From: Engraulis encrasicolus
Lineage: Eukaryota > Chordata > Actinopteri > Clupeiformes > Engraulidae
DNA: 64,000 nt
Assembly (NCBI RefSeq): GCF_034702125.1
Contig: NC_085857.1
Location: 53,433,546-53,497,545, forward strand
Reading direction: 5' to 3'
Shown here: one piece after another, positions 1-10,559 of the stretch
Position numbering within the stretch: the first letter of the stretch is position 1
Layout: each line of letters opens with the position of its first letter
Notes under the pieces: generated by a model
Told to the model about the DNA's origin: nothing
Seen by the model: the letters and a program-made list of their open reading frames with translations, nothing else
The model's database searches: none
Made by a program: the position numbers and the translations under genes

Positions 1-850
1 AAGCGCACGCGAGAAAGGTGATGTACTGGCCAGGTATGAAGCATGGCATCGAAAACCAGGTGGAGAAATGCCACCCATGCTAACAACAGCAGCCACAAAA
101 TCAGAAAGAACCTCTGATTCCACACGAGATACCTGAGCTGCCATGGCTGAAGATTGGTGCAGACATCTTTGAGCTACACGGACAGTCATATCTTCTGATG
201 GTGGACTACATGTCAAAGTATCCAGAAGTGCTCAACTTACCAGACAAAACCGCCCACACAGTCATGCGCAAAATGAAGACCATCTTCGCCAGACATGGAA
301 TCCCGAAGGAGCTGGTAAGCGATCACGTCCCTTTCGCCAGCTCTGAAATGTGACAGTTTGCATCGTCGTGGGGCATAAAACTCATCCACTCCAGCCCTGG
401 ATATCCACAGTCAAACGGCCTAGCAGAGAGAATGGTAAAGACTGTGAAACATGCACTTAAAAAAGCAACACAGGCCGATACAGACCCGCACTTAGCTCTC
501 CTGTCACTACGCAACACTCCAGTGACTGGAACAGAGTTTTCACCAGCACAAGTCCTGATGGGAAGAGTACTGCGAAGCACCCTGCCGACCTCCACAGCTG
601 TTCTGCAACCAGCTGTGCCACACAGACTCCACTCACGGCTGAAACACCTACAAGCCAGGCAAGTGCACTATTACAATCACAACACAAAGATACTGCCATA
701 GTTTGCTCCTGGTAACTCAGTGCACATGTCAACACGTCATGGCTGGGAACCAGCTACAGTCCTGAGAAAAAGAGAGGAACCACGTGCATACAACGTCCAG
801 ACACCCAGTGGTGTCATGTTCCGGAGAATCCACCCCAGTCTTCATTGAGA
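1..850 (+). pseudogene. Ty3/gypsy retrotransposon integrase, C-terminal part, broken
   Basis: In the third forward frame the translation runs from a zinc-binding-like segment (CHPC near 72-80) through an integrase core. The acidic residues fall at codons 162 (GADIFELHG), 321 (LVSDHVPF) and 426 (NGLAERMVK), followed by a C-terminal region with RRIHPSL near 820-840. The order and motifs match Ty3/gypsy integrases, which insert the DNA copy of the element. It is interrupted in frame by stops at 81-83, 351-353 and 699-701, so it is inactive. The 5' part (gag, protease, RT) lies outside the window. The LTR candidate at 1807-1996 is probably the 3' end of the same element. Confidence 0.85.
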
Positions 851-996
851 GGACGACGACGATCTTCCAGAGCAGCCCATCGCTTCACAGGCCCAGAGAG
901 ACCAACGCACACCAGCCTGTGAACCATCCAGTCCCACTCCAGCTGCGCCCACCTACAGCACCAGAAGTGGGAGACTCGTGAAGATTCCTGCAAGGT

Positions 997-1077
997 TCAA
1001 GGACTATGAGTTGAAATAACACTTGAGTCCTGCCTACTAGGCAGGACTCAAGTGTTATTTCAACTCATAGTCCTTGA
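997..1077. repeat. Perfect 81-bp palindrome
   Basis: The two arms are exact reverse complements centred on base 1037, with no unpaired loop beyond the central base. The left arm begins TCAAGGACTATGAG and the right arm ends CTCATAGTCCTTGA. It lies about 150 bases after the integrase remnant and before the A-rich 3' region of the gypsy element. I see no second copy in the window. Confidence 0.95.
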
Positions 1078-1079
1078 CA

Positions 1080-1529
1080 GATAAGTCAAGTTCTGACTTT
1101 GTTTATGTATACTTCTTGTTTAATGAGGTGAATACTTACTCAATTCTTCTTCCACAGAGAGACTGAAAAAAAAAAATCAACTGTCTTTGAAAAAAAATTA
1201 AAAAAAGACAGACACATGGACAAAAAACATCATCTGTGTCTTAGAAAAAAAAAAGAACAGACACATGAAAAAAAACATCATCTGTGTCTTGAAAAAAAAA
1301 AAGAACAGAAAGACAAACGTGAATGAAAGACTATGAATGATAAAATGTTTTTAATTGTATGCAATGTGATCCAAAGGTTGTTTTTACAGTATAAGAATCT
1401 CATTTAAAATGCATAATGAAAATGCTTATATCTTGTGGTAATCTTTAAAATGTTAATTTAAAGATGTAGAGTTACAGTAAAGTTAAATATTCAATATAAA
1501 TACTCACGCTGCGTAAGTAGAGCCAGGAG
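1080..1529 (+). other. A-rich noncoding 3' region of the gypsy element
   Basis: There is no coding signal. It holds several A runs and two near-identical copies of a unit containing ACATCATCTGTGTCTT (about 1226-1250 and 1269-1292), each followed by an A run and GAACAG. It sits between the integrase remnant and the LINE insertion. Confidence 0.5.
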
Positions 1530-1777
1530 TATCATTAAAGATCCCACACATCCTGGCTTTCATCTCTTCACACTGTTGCCCTCTGGCAGGCGCTACAAGG
1601 CATTGCCAGCCAGAACCAATAGGATGAAGAACAGCTTCTTCCCCAAAGCTGTTACAACAATGAACTCAATGTTCATCTATAAAGGACTGTGCACTTCGTA
1701 GGGAAGCTACAATCTCAGTATACTTTGTATAATGACAATAAAGGCTTTCTATTCTATTTCTATTCTATTCTATTCTA
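1530..1777 (+). mobile_element. Non-LTR retrotransposon (LINE) 3' end with TTCTA tail
   Basis: The forward translation carries the C-terminal signature of fish L2/CR1/Rex-type reverse transcriptase ORFs: PSGRRYKALPARTNRMKNS followed by FFPKAV. A short 3' UTR follows, ending in GACAATAAAGG and a (TTCTA)n tail. It is heavily 5' truncated, as is usual for these elements. It lies inside the gypsy remnant, so it inserted later. The clade is uncertain. Confidence 0.7.
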
Positions 1778-1806
1778 ATATGATTCTCATGCTTAAAAAG
1801 GGAGGA

Positions 1807-1996
1807 TGTAGTATATTGTTAGAATGCTCTGTGACTGATTGGTTTAGCCTATGAGGAACTCCTCACTCAATGTTCGATATGTTTTGCCTACTCTTCAGTC
1901 TGTAGTATGTGAGCGGCAATAAAAGTCACATACAAAGTGTCTCACCAGGTAAATAAGCCTCACCGTTTTATTTATTAGAGTAACAAGTACTCAACA
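1807..1996 (+). mobile_element. Probable 3' LTR of the gypsy element, preceded by a purine tract
   Basis: A polypurine tract (AAAAAGGGAGGA, 1795-1806) is followed directly by TGTAGTATATTG, as expected for the U3 start of an LTR. A GCAATAAAAG polyadenylation signal is at about 1915-1924. A CA end is plausible near 1996 (ACTCAACA), giving a short LTR of about 190 bases. The 5' LTR is not in the window, so the exact end cannot be proved here. Confidence 0.5.
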
Positions 1997-3297
1997 GCTG
2001 TCAGCTCGTCATTGCATAGCAACCATACTGTACAATCAATTCGGAACTACTTTGCTTAGCGAAGCAGGTAAACAAGTATGATTAAGGTAACTAATAAACA
2101 TGAATTTGAACATTTATTCTGGTATTTTGTAGGCAATTGAACTATTGTATGAAAGCAATATGACCCGAGTGGAAGGGATGATGTGCACTGACATCCTCCC
2201 AAAAAACTTTTTTTCCCTCCATAAGAGCAATCACACCACGGGACACCATAAATGAACCTAAACATTGTGTGACAGAAATATTGCAATATGTAGACATATT
2301 AAGAGGTTAATAGTCACCTCAAACTTCCACACCACTCTAGGAGCCTGTCCCTTGTAGTTGGCCTGCAGCTGCCCGTCCACAACCTGACTTACATGTCACT
2401 CAGCAGGACGCAATTTGTGTTACGAAACTGAACTTGTAGTTAATATTACTGTATTGAGTTTTTTCACATTCATATTTTTTATATAAGGCTAATCATGCCA
2501 AATGCTTTATAAATGATTCAAAATGTTGTTGGTTTATTTTATAGCTGTATACATTCCAGGTTTTATTAATGTTACAGTCACACCACAGGACATTTGACAT
2601 ATAAACCTTTACATAAATCTGAACAAAAATGTTTCTAATATGAAACATGACGTACCACATCTTCTTTCATTTACATTTGTTTTCAAGAGGAAAATATCAT
2701 TTTTGTCCGTTTTCAACCAATGTTAGGTAATGGCATGCTTGCTTGTACCCTTAACGGGAGCTGATGTTTCTTGTCTGGTTGATGTCATTGCAGATGGGGA
2801 GATTAAGCAAACGCCAAATTCTCGCCAGGTCCAGGGTCAAAGGTGAGGACATTTTTGGAACTGTTTTTTTAATGTGGTGTTGACCCACCTGTTTTTGTGC
2901 CCACCCGCCCTCCACCGGTAGCCTGGGAAATCCCATGCTGCTTTGCACAATCGTTTCGATCTAGAAGAGGGTTCCCAGTCATATGCTCCAATCAGAGAGC
3001 AGAAAGTCAAGTCAGCTTTTATTGCCGGGTTCCTCATGTGCACAGGTCATGCAAGGAAATTGAAAATTACATTTCTCTCTATGTATAATGAAAGGACATA
3101 GACATACACAGGACTGACATTCACAAACTGACATCAAAGTGCAAGACGGCACAAGTAACAGTGATGGACCAATAACAGTAAAGTGATTAAGTAGCCTAAT
3201 AAAGAATAAATAATAACTGAGCATTTATCATAGGTGAGTGACAGTGACGGACCAGTGATGAACCAGTAACAATAAAATGATCGATCTAATAATAACA
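1997..3297. other. Stretch without a firm gene
   Basis: This is AT-rich sequence with no convincing long coding frame. It contains one weak exon candidate (2794-2842) and, from about 3008, a block starting AAGTCAGCTTTTATTG that resembles the reversed 3' tail of a common fish retroposon. Otherwise I see nothing. Confidence 0.5.
2794..2842 (+). CDS. Weak candidate first coding exon (16 codons)
   Basis: A pyrimidine-containing tract ending TCATTGCAG is followed at once by ATG, and the 49-base segment encodes MGRLSKRQILARSRVK and ends at AAAG/GTGAGG, a good donor. It leaves phase 1, which matches the phase-1 acceptor of the exon at 7593. That makes it a possible start for the first zinc-finger chain. 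Nothing in the peptide is recognised, and a segment this short can arise by chance. Confidence 0.25.
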
Positions 3298-4007
3298 CAG
3301 TGTTTCCCACAGAAATTTTGGCATTCCACACGGGCCTTTTTTTTTGGCGGTGTTATTGCAAAACGGAGAAACGATGAGTAAAATATGACATTTTGACATG
3401 ACATTTCATCCATTTATGTTTTGAGAAATTGCATAATATTTTACCCATGACATGTATAGTAGTACATTGTCATTTATATGAAAAATGCAGTACAGTGAAC
3501 CATTTCTGTTTGCAACACACTTTTCATTCGTCCCTCATGCATGGGTCTATGCAATGAAAAAAAGGAGTACAGATAAGAATTTTGGAGCACTATGAAATTG
3601 TTAACGCACAGACAAAAAGGGTCTAAGAGAGTAGACTATGCCTTTTTCCCCACACATGCCTCCGTACACATTCTACATGAGGGGTGCTGGTCACAGGGCC
3701 AGTTTTTCAAAATTCCTCCGAGTAAAAGGGCTGAACAACATATTATACATTAATGTGAATGTCTATATTCACATTCATTTGTATATGCAGCCGGATGTCT
3801 CCTCTGCTGTGTCATTGAAGGCCTGTCACCTAACTCATTATCATACAACTGTAAAACCCGGAAATTGTTTAAAAAAAAAAAGTTAAAAAATAAATATATA
3901 TATATATATATATATTATTTTTTTTAAAAAACATTTTCAGAAACTACGGGGGCCAAATTTAAACTATGGTGGTGCGCCATAGTTTCATCAATGTATGGGA
4001 AACACTG
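3298..4007. mobile_element. hAT-like nonautonomous element with CAGTGTTTCCCA ends
   Basis: The ends are CAGTGTTTCCCA and TGGGAAACACTG, flanked by a direct repeat ATAACA (3292-3297 and 4008-4013). The interior has no transposase and includes a (TA)n tract near 3893-3915. The terminal sequence is typical of fish hAT elements; the 6-bp duplication is shorter than the usual 8. Confidence 0.8.
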
Positions 4008-4346
4008 ATAACAGTTTAACATTTAACATATGGCAGCCCACACCTCAACCAACCCCCTTGCCCCCCAGCCTTCACACTAGACCTCCATCCCCCTTCTACT
4101 ACCTCCTCTGAAATCCTGAAAGACTCAACTGTTAACATGCTTGCATTTTCTGCATGTGTAAACAGACTGGGTATCTCAAATAATGATACCAGTCAGTGTT
4201 GGGTAAGTTACTTTTTAAAAGTAATTAGTTACTTTACTTTTGTTACTGCTTTCAATTGTAATTGAATTACTTTACTTATTACTCAATTTAAAAAGTAACT
4301 CGTTACTTATTACTTTACTTTACTTTTCGCGGGAAAAGGGATTTTA

Positions 4347-4894
4347 GTAACACTTTATTTTAGGGATACATCTATTAGCACTAATACATACAATGTACCT
4401 GTATAAGTAACTTGTAAGGCATGTACGAAGCAAAATCAAACATGTTAGGCATGTATTCGCAAATATCTTGTTCATGCATAATAAGGGATTTATTACCAAT
4501 TTAACCTTAGTAGGGACCTAGTAGGCCTTAGGCCAGCCGCACACCGGCTCCGACAAAGTGCGGCGCACTTTTGCTTCCGACAGAATTCAGACCCCCAAAC
4601 CCAATTTCACACGAACATTGCATTGATAGTCAATGGGCGGCGCCGACAAAATAGAACTTGTCTCTAATTGCTATCCGACATCGGAGAATGTCCGTGGACA
4701 TCGGCGCCAGTGTGCGTGGTTCTATTGAAAACAATGGAATCGAATTTTAGCTGAGCAGTGCTCAGCACTTTGTCGGAGCCGGTGTGCGGAAGCCCTTGGC
4801 GTTTGCTTAGTACATGACTTACAAATTACATATGCAGGCATTAACATTGTATGTATTAGTGTTAATAGATGTATCCCTAAAATAAAGTGTTACC
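4347..4894. mobile_element. MITE with GTAACACTTTATTTTAGGG ends, nested
   Basis: Long inverted ends of roughly 50 bases (GTAACACTTTATTTTAGGG at the left, its complement then CC at the right) are flanked by GGGATTTTA at 4338-4346 and 4895-4903. It sits inside the hAT element at 4194-6486 and has itself been invaded at 4537-4789. A relative with similar GGTAA/TTACC ends is at 44154-44491. The superfamily is uncertain; a 9-bp duplication would suggest a Mutator-type element. Confidence 0.8.
4537..4789. mobile_element. Innermost nested inverted-repeat element
   Basis: Perfect 25-bp inverted ends (CCGCACACCGGCTCCGACAA and five more bases at 4537-4561, complement at 4765-4789) enclose GC-richer sequence without an ORF. 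Its position inside the element at 4347-4894 makes it the third level of nesting. I cannot fix the target duplication. Confidence 0.8.
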
Positions 4895-5334
4895 GGGATT
4901 TTAACCAGTGTAGTGGCACACCTCATAATACACCTTCTTCCCCAGGTTGTAGACCGGCTGTGTAAATGGCCTAATATTTTAATCTGTGCAAACTGTACCT
5001 CTGTTGTCATTCTCACATCTGAAATGGATTTCATGATTGCCCTGTAGGTCTAGGCCTATTTATAACAGTGTCAATAAATTTGAATTTACTCTAACATTAT
5101 ACCATAGACTAGAATAGACTTTCATTGTCATGTCAGCATGAAAATGGCCTTTGGTCTCAGAGAATAAAATGAGTAGGGTGAGGTGGCCACACCAAACCGA
5201 AATGTTGATAGGACACTCTAGCTTACATATCCTCTCCTAGATGTTGCAGCTTATGCTACCCCAAAGCCTTTCAGTTTCCTGATTAAAAACGACTTTGGAT
5301 TGCATATGCATATTGCATATGCGTAACATTATTA

Positions 5335-5752
5335 TTAAAGGGACAGTTTGGTCAATTTCAACATACAGTTGTATTGCTCATGCTACCCTTGACTTGTCAG
5401 TACCTGGTGATGCCACATTTTTCGGCTCAGCCCTTTCCGAGATATGAGCAATTCTAATGGGGGCAGCGTTTGTTTACATTTTTAAAAAATGAAACATAGG
5501 CCAACTCCAAATATTTTCCCAAAAGGTACTGCTGTTTGATAGTTGTCTGCTGATGTTTTATAACCTTTTGGATGTTTTTGGGAATAAATAAAAATGTTTT
5601 TTTGAAATGTAAACAAAGAGCTGCCCCCATTACAATGACCAGGATCTCGGAAACGGCTGAAGAAGAAGAAAAAAAAATCTCAGGCACTGACAAGTCCAGG
5701 TTAGTGTGAGCATTACAACTGCATGTTGAAATTGACCAAACTGTCCCTTTAA
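5335..5752. mobile_element. TTAA-target MITE, family B (copy 1)
   Basis: TTAA at 5335-5338 and 5749-5752 flanks inverted ends reading AAAGGGACAGTTTGGTCAAT. TTAA duplication is known for piggyBac and Kolobok elements. The subterminal sequence is also inverted (TTGTTTACAT/ATGTAAACAA). A diverged copy lies at 10560-10930. Confidence 0.8.
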
Positions 5753-6572
5753 GAATTCTGCCGAATGCAGAATCCGTTTGTGCTGGAAGACAGTTTGATC
5801 AGGCACATTCGAATAGCCTAAAGAACGTGGTCTCAACGCAATAGTGTTGCTTGGGGTGTTGTTCTCACGTTATTCTCAATTACTTGACTCGCGCTGGGTG
5901 ACGGAGCTACCCAAACTTTTTTTGTTGCAGTGTATTTAACCAATATGTCATCAGTGAGCTGAGCACAACAGAGGCCATGGCGGCATTTGTGATGTAGGGT
6001 ACAGCTGTTTCATTCATGCATTTGCATGGACTCGGAATGACTGTAGATTTAACTGCGCAGCAAAATCACTTTCACTTTACCTCTGGCGTAATGTTTAAAA
6101 GAAATGATGGTGGAACTCCAAATATTGTAGGTTAAGCACATCACAGCGCAATGGGCTCATGAAAGTCCCAGTGAAAGACCTTGCATGCACGAGGATGGAG
6201 CAATCTGCATGCGCGCGCTCTCACACACCCACACCCGTGAGCTCGAGAAGGGCTGGCGGAAAAAACAGCCCAGACAGCGCTTCGCACATCTAGAACTACT
6301 TATATCAGCAAACCTGAAGAGGATTTCGAGGCTTAAATTATAATGAGTAACGACCGTTACGGAAGTGCAGTAACTGTAATTAACTTACTGAAATTTGAAG
6401 AGTAATGCGTTACGTTCCTACGTTACTGCCAAAAGTAATTAAATTACGTAATTACGTTACTTAGTAACGTGTTACCCCCAACACTGATACCAGTACATTG
6501 GCTTGCATGGAACGTTAGTAAACCTCCCTCCCAAAGTCTCATACAGTGTCGATGCCGTTACACTGGGAGACT

Positions 6573-6750
6573 GGTCTCTTAGTTCAGCGGTATCGTACTG
6601 TGCCTCCCATTGCCGGACCGTTGTTGTTGACGAGGGCACAGGTTCGATCCCCGAGGGGGGCGAATAGGTGCAAGATGACCTCCGTCACACCTTTGCTGTT
6701 TGTGTGAAAATACTTAGCTAACTGAGCTAGAAAGCAGCATTGCTAAGTAA
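6573..6750 (+). mobile_element. tRNA-derived SINE head
   Basis: Pol III promoter boxes are visible: an A-box-like TAGTTCAGCGG at 6580-6590 and a B box GGTTCGATCCC at 6641-6651. The spacing is a little long for a real tRNA and the cloverleaf stems do not close well. Unrelated sequence follows. It reads as a SINE or tRNA pseudogene rather than a working tRNA. Confidence 0.6.
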
Positions 6751-7176
6751 TGCCCATAGTGCTTGCAATGTAATGAAGGTAATCGCGCTATTTCAAATGT
6801 GGCTCGCAACGAGACCGCGGGCGCAGATGCATAAACGTGGAGCTGGTTAGCACTATTCATACTAACTCACACACACTATACCCCCAAACACACACAATAC
6901 ATGCTAACACACTCTATAACTACAGAGCGATGTAGCTGATTCTGCGCTGGTTGGATTACATTTCGGGATTAAACCCTAATATTAGGGGAAGTCATGTTGC
7001 CGCAAGGGGGCTGCAGTGGCAGTTTTATACGGCACAAGGGCATACGCTCTGTGTCAAATATTGCCGGCTGGTCAGTGAGTCGAAGAATGACACACTGGAA
7101 TGATGCTACGGTATGTAGTTAATCCTTAAAGCGATACTGAACCAATTCTGGAAATGAGTTCATTTTACACCTCCCC

Positions 7177-7552
7177 TTAAAGGGACACTGTGCAGGAAAT
7201 GGTAAAATAAGGTACTGCAACTATGCTGCTCATTGAAACTGGGCTGCCTACTGCCAAATTTGATCTTAACATGAAAGTTTACTAAGTAGGCTAATAAACA
7301 TATATTTCCTAGTATGTTCCAAGTAGAGTCATTTTTGCAGCTAAAAATGGCTATTTTTGGAAATTCAAAATGGCGGACCATGGAGAAGATCCCCCTTTTC
7401 ATGTATGAAAAGTGCAATTTTTCTAGTCATAATGAATACTTAGAATTTGATAGTGGTGGTAAGTATTCATGAAAAAGGTAACATTAGTGAATTGGCAGCA
7501 TGAATTCTGGAAATTCATGAACAACTGAAAATCTCACACAGTGTCCCTTTAA
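7177..7552. mobile_element. TTAA-target MITE, family A (copy 1)
   Basis: TTAA at 7177-7180 and 7549-7552 encloses ends AAAGGGACACTGTG and CACAGTGTCCCTTT. It includes the recognisable segment AAATTCAAAATGGCGGACCA. Related copies are at about 13640-13922 and, inverted, at 37371-37700. It ends 40 bases before the exon at 7593. Confidence 0.85.
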
Positions 7553-7592
7553 ATTGCATTTAAAGTGAAATGATTGAGTTCTACCTTTCTAG

Positions 7593-7661
7593 AGTTGAAG
7601 CGACACATGCTAGTGGAAGAAGATTCCGGAGCCTCAGGTGTTGATCATATGAAGCAGACAG
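7593..7661 (+). CDS. Short D-type linker exon of a zinc-finger gene (exon 1)
   Basis: A pyrimidine tract ending CTTTCTAG is followed by 69 bases that enter and leave in phase 1 and end at ACAG/GTACAAG. The peptide starts ELKRHMLVEEDSG. Later D exons at 11568, 24064 and 29697 begin at the same point and in the same phase (ELKQEVKEEG in most, VLKQEV at 24064), which supports this as a real paralogous exon. It is shorter than its relatives and has no zinc-finger residues. Linker exons of this type join finger blocks in fish ZNF genes. The upstream coding start is unknown. Confidence 0.6.
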
Positions 7662-7964
7662 GTACAAGTGTATTACTTTCATTATCTCTTATTATTAATT
7701 TGTCTGTAATTATCTCCGGCATGGAGCTAGTGTTCATGCTCGTCTGAGTTTGTTGGTGCATATGTACGGTATGTTGGTTCGCGGTGCGTGTGTATTTCTG
7801 TCCATCAGAGGGCAAAGGTGCACTCTTTTCTTTGTTTCAGACATGTGAAAATTGTATCCGTCAAGTCAATTGTTCTTTAATGTTAAAAATCTATGTAGCA
7901 GGGTTGGCACAGACATTTGAAATCGCATTTGACCAGTCTCCAATGTGCAGTTAAACTAAGCATA

Positions 7965-9194
7965 CAGTACAAGCCCAAAGTGTGGACTCACCTTCTCATT
8001 TATGCATTATCTTTATTTTCATGTATTTTCATTGTATATTTCCATGCAGGCCATCAAATTGTGCATGAACACATGAAGAATTACGTGCTTACCAAAAAAT
8101 ATCATTCTAGCTGTTGTCCAACAGCAATGTCGGCTGTTTATCCACCTGACGTCAACATGGCACAACTGATGGCCCCACACATTTCAATAAGCTTATTTTT
8201 GTCTATTTTCAAATAAAAATGCCCAGTCAGTCATGTCAATCCTAATTGAACATTAAAGTCCTTCAATAACTCACTAGAATTGTAGAACTAGAATTTTGAG
8301 AGCTAAAATCTAGTTTTAAACACTTGCCAATACAAGAATTTTACAGACATTTTCTTGATCTGATATTGACTCATAGCCAGTTGCTTGGAGAGGTCAAACC
8401 TGTGTTGGAGGGAATCTGTGGCAGGGTTTTTCAGTAACTTTTGGTATCACTGTTTCACCTAGATCAGTGGTTCCCAACCTATGGGTCAGGACCCAACTTG
8501 TGGGTCACCAAAGATCCACAGGGGGTCGCGAAGCCCTCTTGACTTTAAGGGGTTTCATTTTAAATATCATATATAGCCCATGTTGAATAAATGACAAAGC
8601 ATTTAACTAATAAATGCATAGAAGCAGCAAATTGTAAGAGCTACATTAAACATTTAGGCTATTCGATATTTGACCAAAGACGAATTGAAGAATAAAATAA
8701 CTAAAATTAGTTTTCGCAGGAAACAGAGGGCATCTTGTGACTCCGTCTCGTGCGGGCACTCGCGTGGTTGGGTCACCAAAGCTTACAATAGTAAAAACAT
8801 GGGTCCCTTAAGAAAAAGGTTGGGAACCACTGACCTAGATAACCAGCTACATGCTGTATGCTGAGCAAGTGACCCATTATCAGATCAAGAAAATCTCTAT
8901 TGTATTGCTTGTATCAAATAAAATTGACTCGACTGACAGGGTATTTTTACTTGAAAATAGACGGGGCCCTCAGTTTTGCTGTGTTGACATCACTGTTTGG
9001 CATTTTTGATATTTTTTTAATAATTGTTTTTATTTTTTATATATTTTCATTTTTTTGTTACACACATAATTATACATGTGTTCATTCACAGTTTTGATGC
9101 CCTCCCTGAAAATGTACTAAGTTCTGTAAATAGCCACAAAAATAAAGAGAATTAATTAAATGAGAAGGTGAGTCCACACTTTTGGCCTGTACTG
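7965..9194. mobile_element. Nonautonomous Tc1-like element, with a nested hAT MITE
   Basis: The ends CAGTACAAGCCCAAAGTGTG and CACACTTTTGGCCTGTACTG are inverted and flanked by TA (7963-7964, 9195-9196), as for Tc1/mariner. The pattern of a TACAG(T)ACAGGCC end with ACTCACCTTCTCATT is a familiar fish Tc1 type. No transposase frame is left. A second, half copy lies at 59489-59714. Confidence 0.8.
8465..8832. mobile_element. hAT MITE with CAGTGGTTCCCAACC ends
   Basis: The ends CAGTGGTTCCCAACCT and AGGTTGGGAACCACTG are inverted and flanked by a perfect 8-bp duplication ACCTAGAT (8457-8464, 8833-8840). There is no ORF. It is inserted in the Tc1-like element at 7965-9194, so it is younger than that element. 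Confidence 0.9.
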
Positions 9195-9224
9195 TACATA
9201 TAAGACATTAACAAAACAAAACAC

Positions 9225-9326
<102 letters not shown>

Positions 9327-9430
9327 CCGTGTCCCCGGCATAGCAGTGCAGTGCCCTACTATTTTAGCCATCGCTGAGGCCACAACCTTTAACTATTCAC
9401 ATTTTAATTCTGACTTTTTTTGCATTGTAG

Positions 9431-10486
9431 GATTTGCTGAAACAAAGCTTCCCAGCAAAGCCAATGACAATGGAGACGTGTACAGTTGCATCACATGTGG
9501 AAAAGGCTTTCCTGACATGTTGCTACTTGAAAAACACGAGAGAATCCACAGTGTACAAAAGTGCACTACATGTGGAGAAGCCTTTTCAAACATAAAAGAG
9601 CTCACAACTCACATGAGGAACTCACATACTGAGGAGAAGAAAACGCATACTATGCCCCCCCAAAAGTCCTACCAGTGTAATATGTGCGGGGAAACCTTCC
9701 CTAACCTCTCCCTGTTCAAAACGCACAAGCAAATGCATTATGAGGAGAAGCCCTACAAATGCACAGCATGTGGCGAGGCGTTTTCCTCACTAAGGATTCT
9801 AAAGGCTCATCAGGCTGGCAAACAGCCGTACAACTGTCTTAAATGTGGAAAAACTTTCTGTAACTCGTCACTGCTGAACATACATATACTGAGTCTTCAC
9901 ACTAAGGTGTACAATTGTACCGTGTGTGCACAGTCATTTCCTACCAAGTCACTCCTCAAAATGCACAAGCAAATCCATCGGGAGGAGAAAGTGTTGCAGT
10001 GTGCCACTTGTGGAGAGACGTTTTTCTCAGTTCAAGTTTTTAAGACTCACCAGACACTTCACGCTGGAAAACTTAATCTGTTCAATTGTTCTATCTGCGG
10101 AAAAGCTGATTTGACGTCGACAAGTTTAAAGGCTCACCAAAGAATCCATTCAGAGGGAGAAAATGCAACAGGAGCATCGCTGATGAAGTTGAAGGTTCGC
10201 AAGAGAATCCGTTCGAAGAAAAAAAAATCAGTAGGACCAACATTGCAACATGGAGTTGATTACCAAACAGTTGGGAATGGTACGGCATCAGCAGCAGCAC
10301 CAGCACCAGCAGTGCCAGAGTTTGAGACAATGTGGTCAAGACAGGAAGCTGAATGGGAAGAAGAAGAGCCTTACGGCATGGCTGACTATGACTATGACTA
10401 TGCCTATGCGACTGCTGTGTTTGACGAATCCCATTCCCCCCCACCTGCCTTACCTGGCCAGCACATCAAACAAGAAAACACTGCAG
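9431..10486 (+). CDS. C2H2 zinc-finger exon with eight fingers and acidic tail (exon 2)
   Basis: The tract TTTTTTTGCATTGTAG precedes a phase-1 entry; the frame stays open for 352 codons. Eight C2H2 units follow one another: YSCITCGKGF, KCTTCGEAF, YQCNMCGETF, YKCTACGEAF, YNCLKCGKTF, YNCTVCAQSF, LQCATCGETF and FNCSICGKAD. Unit 4 lacks its second histidine (HQAGKQ); units 2 and 5 have the longer H-x4-H spacing. Linkers are poor matches to TGEKP. The tail is acidic (EAEWEEEEPYGMADYDYDYA) and carries IKQEN, a psi-K-x-E SUMO-type site, just before CTGCAG/GTAGGA, a phase-1 donor. Without splicing the frame runs to a stop at 10561-10563. Presumed role: sequence-specific nuclear DNA-binding protein; target unknown. 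Confidence 0.8.
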
Positions 10487-10559
10487 GTAGGATTCATAAA
10501 ACAGCAGAAGACGAGATGTATGCATTACTATCAAGAGTGAAATTGTCTTGCATTCCTAA

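Larger units (their letters stand above)
4194..6486. mobile_element. hAT-like element with CAGTGTTGGG ends, host of nested elements
   Basis: The left end is CAGTGTTGGGTAAGTTAC and the right end is GTGTTACCCCCAACACTG. A perfect 8-bp target duplication, ATACCAGT, flanks it (4186-4193 and 6487-6494). Both subterminal zones are rich in GTTACTT/AAGTAAC motifs. No transposase frame survives. It contains the elements at 4347-4894, 4537-4789 and 5335-5752. Confidence 0.88.

Noticed and set aside
3638..3886. 82-codon open frame
   Set aside because: It lies inside the hAT-like element at 3298-4007 and includes repeat sequence; no support.
6573..6663. Possible functional tRNA gene
   Set aside because: A and B boxes are present but the cloverleaf does not close and repeat-like sequence follows; a SINE head is more likely.
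7917..8216. 99-codon open frame
   Set aside because: It begins before and runs across the end of a nonautonomous Tc1-like element; no protein feature.
10091..10444. 117-codon minus-strand frame opposite exon 2
   Set aside because: Shadow of the acidic and Ala/Pro-rich tail of the finger exon.
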